Assembly: GCA_027186245.1 (NCBI GenBank)
Contig: CP114487.1
Span: 4,397,001 to 4,461,000, forward strand
Source of the DNA: Coriaria nepalensis
Lineage: Eukaryota > Streptophyta > Magnoliopsida > Cucurbitales > Coriariaceae
DNA length: 64,000 nucleotides
Direction: 5' to 3'
A program made the translations under genes and the position numbers. Below, piece by piece: positions 25,440-37,644 of this stretch. Within the stretch, counting starts at the first letter, position 1; every line of letters begins with the position of its first letter. Below the pieces are notes generated by a model that ran no database searches, was not told the DNA's origin, and saw nothing but the letters and a program-made list of their open reading frames with translations.

Positions 25440-27890
25440 TGTTTGTTTTTCAAGGTAAACTTTTGGATAGACTTTCTCACATTCTTAAATCAGATAAATA
25501 TTTTTCATCATCCATTACCGTTAGACCAAAATTGCATGATGTTTTTGGTATGATTAAGAGAAAGTTTAATTAAGAGAGTTAGAAATATTTAGTAAAATCA
25601 TGTTTCATGCATTTCTTAAAAGTTGATGATAGGCGTAACTCTACCCAAATAGTTAATTCCTTGATCGTCCGTCAAACTAAGTACAAAAAACAAATGAGTC
25701 ATTGTATATTATAAATGGTCAACTTCTCTGTTATACAATAAAAGAATTTGCTCTTATAACTAGATTGAGTTGTCATAGAATACAAGCCTCTTTATCGGTC
25801 GAAGTCAGAAAAAATGTTGAATTCTTGAATTACTAGTTTAAAGGAAATGATAATAGTACATGTCGTAGCTTATAGAGATTTTCGAAAATATTGAGAGTAG
25901 AACTAAGAAAAGACATAATTGAGATGTTGATGAAACAATAAAGATGGATGATTTACACATGAAGTTAAGGCCTTTTTACTTTTTTGTTGTCGTCATCTTA
26001 GGTTTAAGAGAGTCGCATAAACTACCACGTCAATATTTATATATAGGATTGGATATGTAGTTCTTCAATAATTATCTTTGGGGAAAAATAGTTCATGAGA
26101 GAATTATACAAAGTATTAAATGGGATGACCTCGTGGAAAAGTCTATAAGAGCTATAAATAGAGAAAAAAAATGGTTGTTAAGTGAGACTTACTCGATTTT
26201 TCGCCCTTTTAGGTAATTAGTCTTAGTTTTGATTTATAGTTAATTTTTATTACTTAATAATTTTTAATGATTGTAGGTATGAGTGTTTGAAGAAATTTCA
26301 AGTGTTAGAGAGACTTTTAAGGAGCATTTAGAGAAAACTCGTAAGCTACAGATTTTAAATTGTGCCATGTGCTCTAGTAAACCAATGCTTAAGAAAATCA
26401 TTAAAGTTTTGAGTAATCAAGATGTTAATTTTTATTGTAATCAATAATTATTTATATTACAATTATTTAATTAACCGACTCATATAAATTTTTTTTAATG
26501 ATGTAGGCTAGGTTATATGAAATCTGACATCCATCTAGGAGGGAAGAACATTCTCCTTATATGGCCAATATTGACTTGTTCGACGACAAGGTTAAAGATG
26601 ACGTCATTGATTATGTGACGGCTTTGCTTATTCCCATCACCGAGGACATAAACTATTCTGAAGAGTCTTATGTATATATTGTTTAACAAGACAAGGATGT
26701 CATGGTGGTGGAGGAAGAGGATATGAAGGAGGAGAAGGAGAAGGATGATATGGAGGAGGAGACAGAGGAGGATGAAGCGGAGTAGGAGGATAATGTAAAC
26801 TACCAAGTCAATATTTATATATAGTCTCGGATATGGAGTCTTTAATAATTATCTTTAGGGTAAAATAGTTCATAAGAGAACTATACAAAGCATTAAGAGG
26901 GATAATGTAAACTACCAAGTCAATATTTATATATAGTCTCGGATATGAAGTCTTTAATAATTATCTTTAGGGTAAAATAGTTCATAAGAGAACTATACAA
27001 AACATTAAGAGGGATGACCTCGTGGAAAAGTCCGTAAGAGCTATAAATAGAGAAAAAGCGGTTGTTAAGTGGGACTTATTCGATTTTTCGCTTGCCTTCT
27101 AGGTAATTAGTCTTTGTTTTAATTTATAGTTAGTTTTTATTACCTAGTATTTTTTAATGATTTTTTTTAATTATTATAAGTATGAGTGTTTGAAGCAATT
27201 TTAAGCATTGAAGTGATTTTTGAAGAGCGTTTAGAAAAAACTCATAAGCTACGGATTTTAAATTGTGCCATGTGTTCTATTAAATCAATGCTCAAGAAAA
27301 TCATTAAAATTTTTAGTAATCGAGAGGTTAGTTTCTATTGTAATAAATAATTATTTAATTAACTGACATATGTAAATTTCTTTTAATGATGTAAGCTAGA
27401 TTACACTCATCTAGGAGGGAAGAACGTTCTCCTTATATGGCCAATATTGACCCGTTTGACGACCAGGTTAAAGATGATGTCATTGATTATGTGACGGCTT
27501 TGCTTGATCCCACCACCGAGGACATAGACTATCCTGAAGATCCTTTTGTATATATTGTTTAACATAACAAGGACATAGTGGTGGATGAGGAGGAGGATAT
27601 AGAGGAGATAAAGGAGGAGGAGGAAAAGGAGTAGGAGAATGTAAATATAGAGTGGGCCCAAGATTTTTTAGAGGTGGAGGATGAGACACCAACTCTTGAT
27701 CGAGCCTTTACATATGCATCGATCGTCGATCATGATATGTGATATATGATGCAAGAGATGAAAGAGAATATTGAAGATGTTAGTTAGAAAATGGAGGAGA
27801 GATTCGGTGGGCTTGAGCATAAAATCGATTTGATATATGAGAAAATAAGTGTTGCATCATATCCATTTGTTGGGCAGATCTCTCTGGTGA
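25440..27890 (+). mobile_element. DUF1985 / Ulp1-type MULE relic, copy 2, internally duplicated
   Basis: The start reads GKLLDRLSHILKSDKYFSSS and RPKLHDVFGMIKRKFN, then stops interrupt an RKMFMHFL/LIVRQ-like part. A DUF1985-like segment near 26040-26220 (FNNYLWGK-like, then an IQ.IKWDDLV-like stretch) is followed by a Glu-rich tail at 26700-26785. The same module recurs from about 26906 to 27640 with an offset of about 880-900 bp. A coiled-coil-like end (about 27760-27850, MEERFGGLEHKID) matches 47090-47200 of the other element. The catalytic Ulp1 end seen at 47650 is missing here. Many stops and shifts show it is dead. Confidence 0.75.
26789..27012 (+). repeat. 112-bp tandem duplication within the MULE relic
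   Basis: The unit beginning GATAATGTAAACTACCAAG starts at 26789 and again at 26901, giving a period of 112 bp with only a few differences, such as ATGGAG against ATGAAG. The first copy joins the end of one poly-Glu module to the DUF1985 module, so it marks the junction of the larger duplication. Confidence 0.85.
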
Positions 27891-29228
27891 TCATACTATA
27901 TACGCTATATGTTTCATACATCATATGCATTTACAACTATTTTGTGAGTTATGTTTGTGCGTGTTGAGCGAAAGTTCACGTCCTACGCTCCATGTTGTAG
28001 GCACTAAGGGTAAGCGACTAATCAAGTTACTCTAACAATTTGTTAAGAGAGTGCGATAATTACGGAGGAGGTAGTGGTATCAAGACTGTAATTACGCTGT
28101 AAACTTTCGCTTGTATATGGTAAATAATAATAGTTATATTTTGGTACATCGTAGAGACAACTAATATTTTTAAAACCTTTTTAGAAATATTTTAAGATTT
28201 CACAAACAATACATACATATTTAATAGCAGTATTATAATATACTTTTCATATGATAGATGTTGATACTAACCAATGAACTTTTTTAATAAAAGTTTTTTA
28301 AAGTTCCTTTTCAATTAAGGTCCTTAGTAAAAAAAAATACTCTAAATAAAGAGGGAAATGAGTAGTGTAATGGAATCTCAAATGAAATCTCTATTATTTT
28401 GTGAAGAAAAGAAAAGAAAATAAATAAAAAGAGCCTTTTTTTTTTCCTCTTTCTTTTTAACAGCCAGACCTTCTTCCATACGTCACCTCCTCCTCTTTCT
28501 CCTTCCTTTTTATTTTTTTATTTTTATTTTTTATAATTTAATGGTTTTTCGAGGGTCTAATGCTCAAGCTCGAACTAAATTAACGGTAGTCTGATTCAAG
28601 CTTGAATCTAGAAGCTTCAACCCAAATCTTCATTGGGGTTAAGGTTCTTTTTTTTTTTCCTTTTTCTTTTTTAATTTTTTTAATTTTAAGATTAGTTTTA
28701 TCTTCTTTACAAAAAGGATGAATTATATTGATTAGATTCAATTTTTTATAAAAAAAATATAATTAACCGGCTCGAGTTTTTTTATTAATATTCAATTAAT
28801 TTTTTTGAGAAATTAAATTATATTATATTTTCTTCCTTAATTTTTTAATTAAAAAAATATTATAATAAATTATTAAAAAATAAAATGACCTGAAATATTA
28901 AATAATAACAAATTATTATTATTTAATAACATCACACCAATATCAACCTATCATATTATATTTTAAATAATATTCATAAAAATTAAAAAATCTCATTTAA
29001 ATCACATAAAAGCTAAAAACTTAGTCGGCACAAAATGAATTTTGTTTAATTGCAAGGAGACCCATGATTATATTAAAAATTTTAAAAAATAATAATAATT
29101 AAGAGGGTCAACATCACGCCTTCCTCCCATCGGACACATTAACTGCGCCGCGCCCTTATTGGGTCGCCGGGAAAGCGCTTTCTAGCTCCGGCAACGTCGC
29201 TTCCGGCGGTCTTCGGAACGTCGGGGAT
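27891..29228. other. AT-rich intergenic region, no gene seen
   Basis: Very AT-rich, with many poly-A and poly-T runs between 28300 and 29100. I see no family resemblance in any frame. From about 29110 the composition turns GC-rich, which is the remnant of the phosphatase leader or first exon. Confidence 0.6.
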
Positions 29229-30676
29229 TACAGTAATATTTGACTTCGACAGGATAATAATCGACGGCGACAGCGACAGCTGGGTGGTGACCCAGATGGA
29301 TCTGATGGAACTCTCTCATGGTTTGCAATTCTTACTCTTTTACTAATATTCTATTAACCCAAAACACATCATCTCCTTCCTTCTTAAGTGACCATTTTGA
29401 TTTATGGCTCGACGATCCTCACGAATTCTTAGTTTCATCTATTGTTTAGGAAAGATGAGAAAAGGGAAACTTTTATTTTCTATGGATTATCAGAATGAGA
29501 TTTTGGTGTTTGGAAAAAATATAAATGCAGTTTCAATTGCACAAAACTGAAGTTCAGATACAAGTCTTACAATGGATCAAATGGATGTATCTACATATAC
29601 TGAAAATGTGGCTAAATTTCCCCTTTAAGCACAGTTAGAATTTGGATTTCTCAACCTGCTATTTTTTTAGTATAAAACTGGATTTAAATTGATTAAAACA
29701 GTTTGGAAATCCAACAAATTAATTCCAAACATTGGTTATGAAAACGTTTAGGCAACTGGCTAAATTGCTCTTAGATTCATGGAGTTGTTCGTGTGGTGTG
29801 ATTCTTACAGGATAGGATGATGGGGGAGCTCCAATCATGACGAAAAACCGTTTCGGACATTGCAGAGTGCCTCAAACGATCTACATTACATCCCCAAATT
29901 ATCCTTGCGATTAAATCAGCTCATAATCTTGGGTACTAGTTTTCTTTTTATTTTATTTTTTCTTCTATATCACTTTTCCTTTATATTAGTCTAACATGTT
30001 TTTTTGCTTAATCTCGTGCTTTCTTGTTCTTTCAGATGCAATTCGATGGTGATTAGTGATGCTAATCAGTATTGTATCAAGACAATCTTGGACCATCACG
30101 GTGTCTTGAAATGCTTTTCGCATATCGAGACTATTCCGACCTATGTAGATGGAGAAGGAAGGCTTAGGATCTAACTCACCCCCTCACAGTTGCCATTTAT
30201 GCCCTTCAAATATATGCAAGGTAAATTGATTATATACTACTACTATTACTATCATCATCTTAAGAGGATCGGTTTTCCTTGGCAGTTTTTTTTTGTTTTT
30301 TTGTTTTTTTGTTCTTTTGTTTTTTTGTTTTTGTATTTTTTTGTTTTTTTGTTTTTTGTTTTGGTTGAAAAACTGGAGTTTGGTTAACTTGGTATTCAAA
30401 TTATAGGGTGTAGTGATTGACAAGATCCAGGCTTCGAAAGTCGGATGGCAGAGATTTATCTTCATTGGAGATGGGAAAGGAGATTATTGCCCGACTTTGA
30501 AGCTTGGAGAAGATCATGTGATGCCTAGGAAGGATTATCCTCTAATGATGCGGATTTGTTCTGATCCAACGATTGTCAAGGCTCCGCTCCATGATTGGAG
30601 CAATGGGGATGAGTTAGAGAGGATCTTACTTGGTCTTATTGACGAAATGTCTGCCCAGAAAATTGACCAAAATTAG
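29229..30676 (+). pseudogene. Decayed HAD-type phosphatase gene (thiamine-phosphate/phosphocholine phosphatase-like)
   Basis: Exon-like blocks with usable splice sites: 29229-29320 (VIFDFDR with IDGDSDSWVVTQM, the HAD nucleophile motif), 29811-29932 (DRMMGELQS, then SDIAECLKR and ILAIKSAHNLG), 30036-30220 (CNSMVISDANQYCIKTILDH, then PTYVDGEGRLRI) and 30407-30676 (FIFIGDGKGDYCPTLKL to the C-terminus). Intact relatives hydrolyse small phosphomonoesters such as thiamine monophosphate, phosphocholine or phosphoethanolamine. Lesions: no ATG between the upstream in-frame TAA (about 29140) and the DFD motif; the expected residues between blocks 1 and 2 are absent; a TGA interrupts block 2 just after GELQS; a stop plus frame change follows GRLRI, after which PPHSCHLCPSNICK is in another frame. 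The last block alone is an open frame of 87 codons. Confidence 0.85.
30285..30362 (+). repeat. T-rich (T5-9 G) low-complexity repeat
   Basis: About 78 bp of repeated TTTTTTTG-like units inside the last intron of the phosphatase pseudogene. Open frames across it are artefacts of composition. Confidence 0.85.
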
Positions 30677-31109
30677 GGTATTTGAGGATTTTTCTCAAAC
30701 TCTCCCTGTTACTCATTGTTGACAGAATCGTTAATGGAAGATAGATTTGATCAAGTAGACGACAAGAAATTATATGTCAGCTGCAAAGTTTTCTTTGAAA
30801 CTACGCGTCGGAACACTTGAATCTGTAAAACGCGGTAACAATAGTTGAGCTGCAAAAGAAATATTAAAAAAAAAAAAATATATATATATATAATGATTAA
30901 ATAAAAAAAATTCGAGCTCCACATATTTGAAGGCAGCCAACCAGTAAAAAAGGAAATAAGTCTTTCTTGTCAACCGTCCAAACAATAAGATGTAAAAATT
31001 AAAAACCCACTCGAATTCAAGTGAGAAAATTCTCAATTCTTCCCTTTCGAATTTTTTATTTTTCCTTTGAACAGTTAAGATCGCAATCAAGAACAGTACT
31101 TGCTTACAA
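30677..31109. other. Spacer and leader of the carrier gene
   Basis: Contains A-rich sequence followed by a TA microsatellite at about 30879-30891, then the likely promoter and 5' leader of the mitochondrial carrier gene. A TATA element cannot be told from the AT-rich background. Confidence 0.45.
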
Positions 31110-32983
31110 ATGGCGTCCAAAGAGAGAGGAGAAGGAAGAGAAGTGGGTCTGTTCTTGAATGGAATGATTGAAGCTATGCCTCTCTTCGTTAAGGAGCTTG
31201 TTGCTGGAGGAATTGCAGGTGGGATTGCCAAAACTGCAGTTGCTCCTCTTGAACGTGTCAAGATTCTGTTTCAGGTTCAATCATATTTCGAGGAATCCTC
31301 TTTCTGATTTTACTGAATTTGATTTTATCATGTTTTTTTGCGGACCCATGTTCTTGTTTCCTGTTGTTTGAGTTTGAGTTTGAATGAACCCATATTTTGA
31401 TGTTTGAGTTTCAAAACTCCAGTTTATCAAAAGGCAACGCTAGTAGGCTAATCCAAAGCATGCCCAGAAGATTACATTAAAAAAAAAAAAATAATAATAA
31501 ATAAATAAATATATATATATATGTAAGGTGTGAGAAAAGATAAGGTGTAGTTTCTTGAAATTGAAACCAATAGATTCCTTCATGCTTATTACTTTATCAA
31601 TATCACAAAGTTAATAATCTTCCATGCTTATTATATTTTTCCCTTTATTTATTCCTTTTTATTATTTTTAAAACTTTTTAAATTCATAATTGTGATTCGT
31701 GTCTCTTTTGCAATTTCACATCTAATCAACTAGAAAAGTTACTCTGTTCTGATCAATATGTCTCTCTTTTTTTCCCCCTTTCCCCAGACCAGAACAGCAG
31801 AGTTCCAAAGCATAGGATTGTTCGGAACCATTAAAAAGATTGCAAAAACAGAAGGGTTTCTCGGTTTCTATAGGTTGATTAGTGAGCTATAATAATTCTC
31901 ATGCATTATAAAAATGATGGCTCCCCATTTCATTCTCTTACAAACCACATTTTTCGTGTTTTCTATAATTTCTCATGACAGAGGCAATGGGGCTAGTGTT
32001 GCTCGAATAGTTCCTTATGCCGCTCTTCATTACATGACTTACGAGCAATATCGGAGATGGATCATCCTTACTTTCCCTCAAGTTGATAGGGGCCCCACTC
32101 TCGATCTTATCGCCGGATCATTTGCCGGTGGAACTGCCGTGCTTTTTACTTATCCCCTGGACCTTGTCCGGACCAAATTAGCATACCAGGTTCATGGCTC
32201 ATCGAAGTTGAGTGAACATGTCTATAGAGGCATTTCCGATTGTTTCTCAAAGACCTACAAAGAAGCCGGGATTAGAGGTCTCTATCGTGGGGTCGGTATG
32301 TAATATTTTTCATTGTTCTGCCTTGGATTAATTTGCATATTTTCTTTTATTTTCATTTAAGATTTCAAGAATATAATTTTCAGCTCCATCACTCTACGGA
32401 ATCTTCCCTTACTCGGGTTTGAAGTTTTACTTCTACGAGGAGATGAAAAGACGTGTACCGGAGGAACACAAAAAGAATATTGTTGTGAAACTTGTTTGTG
32501 GATCCATCGCTGGTCTGTTAGGTCAAACTTTCACATATCCACTTGATGTGGTTAGGAGACAAATGCAGGTAAAAATCACATATTTGATGTTATATGTTCA
32601 TAAAGAGCCAAAAAAAAATCAATCAATTTACTAATAAAACTGGTGTATACAGGTCCAACGGCTTTCGGCATCGAACAGGGCAGAAATGAAAGGAACGCTC
32701 GAAACACTTGCTCTGATTGCAAAAAAGCAAGGATTGAAGCAATTATTTTCAGGGCTCAGCATCAATTACTTGAAGGTAAAAATGACTTTAAAATCTGTTC
32801 TTCTCCTACTATTGTAGTTGATAGAGTGTAGTGTTGTATGCATCAATTCAGGTTGTACCATCTGTGGCGATTGGATTTACAGTTTACGATCTCATGAAGA
32901 CTTATTTGAGAGTTCCGTCACGAGACGAAGCTGTTCTTGAGGTCGTAACAAGTAAGACAAATAGCCAGCCCTCTTCTCTTTAA
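31110..32983 (+). CDS. CoAc1: Mitochondrial carrier family protein, plant CoA carrier type
   Basis: Likely imports coenzyme A across the inner mitochondrial membrane, as shown for the Arabidopsis and maize CoAc proteins it resembles. Six in-frame exons: 31110-31274, 31788-31873, 31982-32295, 32384-32568, 32653-32775, 32852-32983; 1005 nt, 334 aa, usual length for the family. Three carrier repeats each hold the Px[D/E]xx[K/R] signature: PLERVK at 46-51, PLDLVR at 142-147, PLDVVR at 241-246. Six membrane segments are expected. The strongly conserved [20 protein letters not shown] segment is at 85-104. No cleavable targeting peptide is seen, as is normal. It converges with serine acetyltransferase, whose stop lies 394 bp downstream. 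Which paralogue (CoAc1 or CoAc2) it corresponds to is not settled; the symbol marks the subfamily. Confidence 0.92.
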
Positions 32984-33376
32984 CCAACACATAACGGATA
33001 TTACTATTTCCGATGTACATGCCATTTTTTCAAGGTGTAAAAGAAAAATTGGTATCATTTGTTGCGATTGCCATCGAATAGCGTATATAAAGTAAAAGCC
33101 GCCCAGTAAAAGTGATATTGGCTTTTCCCCAAAGAAATTATATCCTTCTGACTTCAGTTTGAGTCTAAACTCCAGTTTCGATCTATTAACTCATCCAAAT
33201 TTTCCAGTACTCGTCACAAGCGGGTATTTTTCAAAATCTTATGTACTACACAACTTGACTAAAATACATTTTGTTAAAATTTTAGTCAACAAAAGTTTGC
33301 CTAGTAACCCATTCTAACTTCATTAACAACCATAAAATAGTTTGTTTAAGCTTTAACAGGTAGCAAAAACTTCCTC
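32984..33376. other. Spacer between convergent carrier and serine acetyltransferase genes
   Basis: About 0.4 kb that must carry both 3' untranslated ends. Nothing else is recognisable. Confidence 0.6.
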
Positions 33377-34569
33377 CTAGATTATGTAATCGGACCACTC
33401 GGATATAAACGAGGTATGATCCATAGACTCTCCAGGTATGTCCTCGTGCCGGGACGGCTTCTCCTTCCCGCCAACCAACCTTGCTGGATTCCCCACTGCG
33501 GTGGTCCGTGGTGGCACGTCAATCAGCACCACAGACCCTGCCCCAATCTTGGCACCTTCGCCGATCTTCACATTGCCCAAGATTGTGGCCCCTGCACCTA
33601 TCAGGACCCCATCACCGATCTTTGGGTGCCTGTCTCCGCCTGCTTTCCCGGTCCCACCGAGCGTGACGTGGTGGAGGATGGACACGTTGTTTCCGATCAC
33701 GGCCGTCTCTCCAACCACCACTCCGGTCGCATGGTCGAAGAGGATCCCTTTCCCAATTCTTGCCGCTGGGTGGATGTCTACGGCAAATACGTCTGCAATT
33801 CGGGAGTGGAGAGCTAGTGCTAGTGGCCGGCGTGATTGTGTCCAGAGCTTGTGAGCCACACGGTGAGCCTAAAGAAAAATATAACAATAAGGGGCAAAAA
33901 GTCAAAATTCAGAATTGTTATTTTGTTTTTTCTTGTTGCACTTCATGCATTTTCTCGGCAGTTATAGTAGCAGGAAATATTTTCCAGAGAAACAAACAGT
34001 AATTATGAACTGGATGCAGGAAATCAGTGATAATTAAATATATAAATCATGTTTCACAAAAATAGGAAGGGCAAGTTTTTCTAGGGAAACAAACAAAGTA
34101 AATTGACAAAAAAGGGGAAATAATTTTCCGGTAAAAAAACCAAATAATCACATGACAGTACCTGGCAAGCCAAGAAGCCCTTGTAATTAAGCAGGCAGTG
34201 AGAGAAGGAAACGCAGGCAGGGTCACGGACACGAGCGGCCCGGAGATCGGCGACGGCGGCGGAACGGAGCTGAGAATCGATGGAGAAGGCGTTGAGGAAG
34301 AGATCGTAGAGTAGAGTAGAGAGGAGAGTGGAGGAGCAGAGCTTATTGCCCAAGTGGAAGGACAGCGATCGGTCCAAGGAAGAGTGAGACAAAATGGTTG
34401 AGTAGAGGTAACTGGCTAAAGCCGGCTCGCACTCAGCGTCGCGCCGAGCCTCGGCTTTGATCTGAGTCCAGACCCAGGCTTCTTCCTCTTGCTGGCGAGC
34501 TTGAGAACCTATAGATGGTGGATGAGATGGCTGTGACGAGGGTGGGCATCGTAGCTCGCCTCCTGGCAT
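33377..34569 (-). CDS. SERAT1;1: Serine O-acetyltransferase, cytosolic type
   Basis: Makes O-acetylserine from serine and acetyl-CoA, the first committed step of cysteine synthesis, and forms the cysteine synthase complex with O-acetylserine (thiol) lyase. Two exons: complement(34162-34569) and complement(33377-33868), joined in phase 0; 299 aa. The N-terminal alpha-helical part (WTQIKAEARRDAE, SYLYSTILSHSSLDRSLSFH) is followed by the left-handed beta-helix hexapeptide domain with DIHPAARIGKG, DHATGVVVGETA, HHVTLGGTGK and GDRHPKIGDGVLIGAGATI. The C-terminus ends in SEWSDYII; the terminal Ile is the residue that inserts into the thiol lyase. The short N-terminus has no obvious transit peptide and resembles Arabidopsis SERAT1;1. 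GC content is higher than in the neighbours. An (AAT)27 repeat lies 166 bp upstream of the ATG. Confidence 0.95.
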
Positions 34570-34734
34570 TTTTGTGGCTAGAGGTCGAAGAAGAAGAAAG
34601 AAGAAGATGACTTTATGCGATACAATTAACGTGAGGTCGGTAATTATTGTAAGTTGTGAGGATCAAGAAAGTTGGGAACATTGTCTCAGGACATTTTAAA
34701 TCATATTGGAAAAAATTATATATATATAATCGGA

Positions 34735-34815
<81 letters not shown>
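34735..34815. repeat. (AAT)27 microsatellite
   Basis: An uninterrupted run of 27 AAT units upstream of the serine acetyltransferase start codon, in its promoter or leader. It creates open frames of poly-Asn or poly-Leu, which are not genes. Confidence 0.97.
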
Positions 34816-34817
<2 letters not shown>

Positions 34818-36055
34818 TGACATAACCATTAGCAATAAGGCCAGCTCCACCTTATAGGAAAAGGATGGGTAAAAGGCTTGGGAAAGTTCCTTAGAAATCA
34901 ACTTAACTCTTATTTATTTATGTATATAATAGCTCTTTCTTTATTTTTATCATTTATAAAAATAAATAAAAAAACTAAAACTACTAAAGTTCCCTCAAAA
35001 TAAAAATAAAAAACATGTTGAAACGAAAAATAGTAAAATGACTATAATACTCTCATTCTTACCAATAAAATATAATGGTAATATTGTCTTCCAAATACCC
35101 TAAATACGATTTAAGGCATTTGGGACAAAATAATTGATCCATTTGTCATAAATTTTGCCTCTTTTGTAATCAATTTTACCCATACCTCATCGATTCGATA
35201 CATTTTCAAGCTTCGTAATTAAGGGTCAAGAATTTTAAAATAAATAAATCATTTTAATAAATTTCAAATTTTTATACATAAATTTCTTTGAATGATTGAT
35301 AAATAATTGAAACATTTTTGTTCGTTTTCTTTTTATTTTATTTGTATTTTGCTTTTGATTTGTTATGCAATGCACAAATATGGAAATGTGGAAATATGAA
35401 AAAGCATAGGCTATTCTTGAAGCTCGATTACTTGATGGCTCATGGGATTTAAGGCATCGAGCAATCAGACATTAGTGTTCAATTAAATTCTTTCATCTTT
35501 GTAATAAAGAATATTGATTTCGTTTATTTTTATTTTTTCCTTCTATAGAAATAAAAAGTTTTTTTTTCGTAATAATATGTTTCGATAGTAATTGGAAAAA
35601 GAATATGAACCCAAATGAGAAAGATAATTTATTGTATTGGCATCAAAAAGATTTATTGTAATCTTGATTTTGATGTAGTCACTCTTTGATGAAACGTATT
35701 CAAACTTTCACCTTAGTATTTTATTTATTGAGTAACAACCCATTTCCATGATGAGTTTTCTTATAATTTTTTAAAAATATTTGGATTGTTTACAATGTTC
35801 TTTCATCATCTAGATGAGATCTCGATGGGTCTAAGAAATGTCCATCAAACCCTTGCGATTAAAAAACATAGAGTTTGAATTCACCAATTTCAAATCTCGA
35901 GGGATCGATAGATCTATGAAATACTCATTTAGCCATCAAGATTAAGAAAATAGAGAATTTGAAGTCACTAACCTCAAATCTCGATGGTTTGATGGGTTTG
36001 GAAAGAGCCATTGAGCCCTCGAGATTTGAAAATAGAGTGGTGTCTATGAAATATT
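34816..36055. other. AT-rich intergenic region with short inverted words
   Basis: No gene is visible. Between 35810 and 36050 the words CAAATCTCGA and TCGAGATTTG recur in both orientations (for example about 35890, 35972 and 36020) inside longer degenerate direct repeats on the theme of ATTTGAAGTCACTAACCTC. This leads into the minisatellite that follows. Confidence 0.5.
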
Positions 36056-36528
36056 TAAGATGAAAAGTTTAAACTTTATGATTTAAGATGAAAAATCTAA
36101 GACTTAATGTTTAAGATGAAAGATTTAAACTTTATGATTTAAGATAAAAGATCTAAGGTTTATGGTTTCATATAAAAGTTTAAGCTTTATGGTTTAGTAT
36201 GAAAAGTTTAAGTCTTATGGTTTGAAATGAAAGATCTAAGGATTATGGTTAGTATGAAAGGTTTAACCTTTATTATTTGAGATGAAAGATCTAAGGTTTA
36301 AGGTTTTATGAAAGGTGTAAGTTTTATAATTTGACATGAAAGATTTAAGGTTTAGGTTTTAATATAAAATATTTAAAAGGTTTAAGTTTTAGGTATTAAG
36401 ATGAAATATTTAAGTTTTAGGTATTAAGATGAAATATTTAAGTTTTAAGGTTTAAGATGAAAGATCTAACGCTTAAAGTTTATTATGAAAGGTCTAAGTT
36501 TTATGATTTAAGATGAAATTTAAGAAGG
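36056..36528 (+). repeat. Degenerate minisatellite, about 30-bp unit (left part)
   Basis: Roughly fifteen copies of a unit such as AGATGAAAGATCTAAGGTTT alternating with ATGGTTTAATATGAAAGGTT, so that a 60-bp higher-order period can be seen. Copies differ by substitutions and small indels. The same motif resumes at 37645, on the other side of a copia fragment. Confidence 0.85.
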
Positions 36529-36689
36529 ATTCTTAATTCCTTGTCACTTTTATCATTTTAAAACAATATGCTTTATTGGGTTCTTAATTTAATTATATTA
36601 TTTTATTCTCAATTATCATCGAGTTTTTAAAGTTGCTAATTCTTATTGTATGTCACTACTTCGTGGAATTGACATCTCAATCTATATTA

Positions 36690-37400
36690 CAATTACTGCA
36701 TGTATATTTTGACTGTAATCAAGAACAAAGTCATAAGCCATGAGAGCAAGTCCAATTTCAACAACATGACGATGCTTTCTTCAATAGTGCCATTATGTTC
36801 GTGAGTGTGGGGCACTTTACTTGATGAAGAATACTTCTTTCTTGAAAATATTTGTGGAGTCGTCGAAATTCATCACATCAATCTGTTTGGATGGCTTTGA
36901 TTTTTTTGTCAAAAAATAGCTCAAACAAATCATTTGGAAAGGATAAAAATTTAACTCAACCTCAAATTTTTGCTTTAGAGGAAAGAACCAAGTATTCGTA
37001 CTAAAATGATCAACAAATGAAACATAATAACGATAACTCTCAATAGATGGAACCTATGAGAGTCCCCAAACATCATTGAAAATAATTTCAAAAGAATAAT
37101 TTGAATAGAATTAGATCGTCCAATGATAAATTATGAATTTTTACTGGTTGACAAAAGTCACAAAAATTATTTTTATTCGAAACAAGAAAAGGCAATTTAT
37201 TGAAATTCAAAATGCAACAAACTATCCGTTGTGAGAGAGGTCTAAGATGAGAGTGGCATGTGTTGAGTTCAGTCCATTCACTAATGCATGTTAGCTTCCT
37301 ACTAGAAGATGAATAGTCGGGAAAGAATGGATAAAGTCCATTTTTAGTTGGTGCGGAATAGAGGATAGCCCCCGTTTTGAGATCCTTAACATAGTTTTTA
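36690..37400 (-). mobile_element. Ty1/copia retrotransposon fragment (gag-pre-integrase and integrase)
   Basis: The minus strand reads, in order, VKDLKTGAILYSAPTKNGLY, PFFPDYSSSSRKLTCISEW, LNTCHSHLRPLSQRIVCCIL (the gag-pre-integrase zinc region, with the second His of the usual GHP changed), then integrase pieces FVDHFSTNTWFFPLKQK and, in another frame, RKHRHVVEIGLALMAYDFV. This is copia order. Stops, frame changes and the absence of visible LTRs or reverse transcriptase show a truncated dead fragment. Confidence 0.85.
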
Positions 37401-37644
37401 AAAATAATAATAATGATAATATATGCTTCAATATGCCTTGTTCACAAAGGGAATGCCTAAATAAGTAACGGGCCCTTAACGAGGCAAGTTATTTTGTCCA
37501 CAGATAGCTTGAATATGGGTTGATCTCAAGTACTAATCGATTCATAAAGCTCGGCGAATAGTTTGATAGGTAATATCTGTATCATTGGATCCAATCGCGA
37601 TTTCTAACATCCTTGAGGATCTAATACTCTTTGATTCATTCGAA

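Noticed and set aside
26513..27692. Hydrophobic Leu/Ile-rich minus-strand frames that look like membrane proteins
   Set aside because: They are the reverse reading of the poly-Glu GA-rich tail of the DUF1985 relic on the plus strand.
30184..30465. Lys-rich minus-strand frame
   Set aside because: It is the reverse of the T-rich low-complexity intron sequence in the phosphatase pseudogene.
33416..33854. Long plus-strand open frames opposite serine acetyltransferase
   Set aside because: They are antisense shadows of a GC-rich, clearly conserved minus-strand exon, with no family resemblance of their own.
34672..34901. Open frames of poly-Asn (+) and poly-Leu (-)
   Set aside because: They are translations of the (AAT)27 microsatellite.
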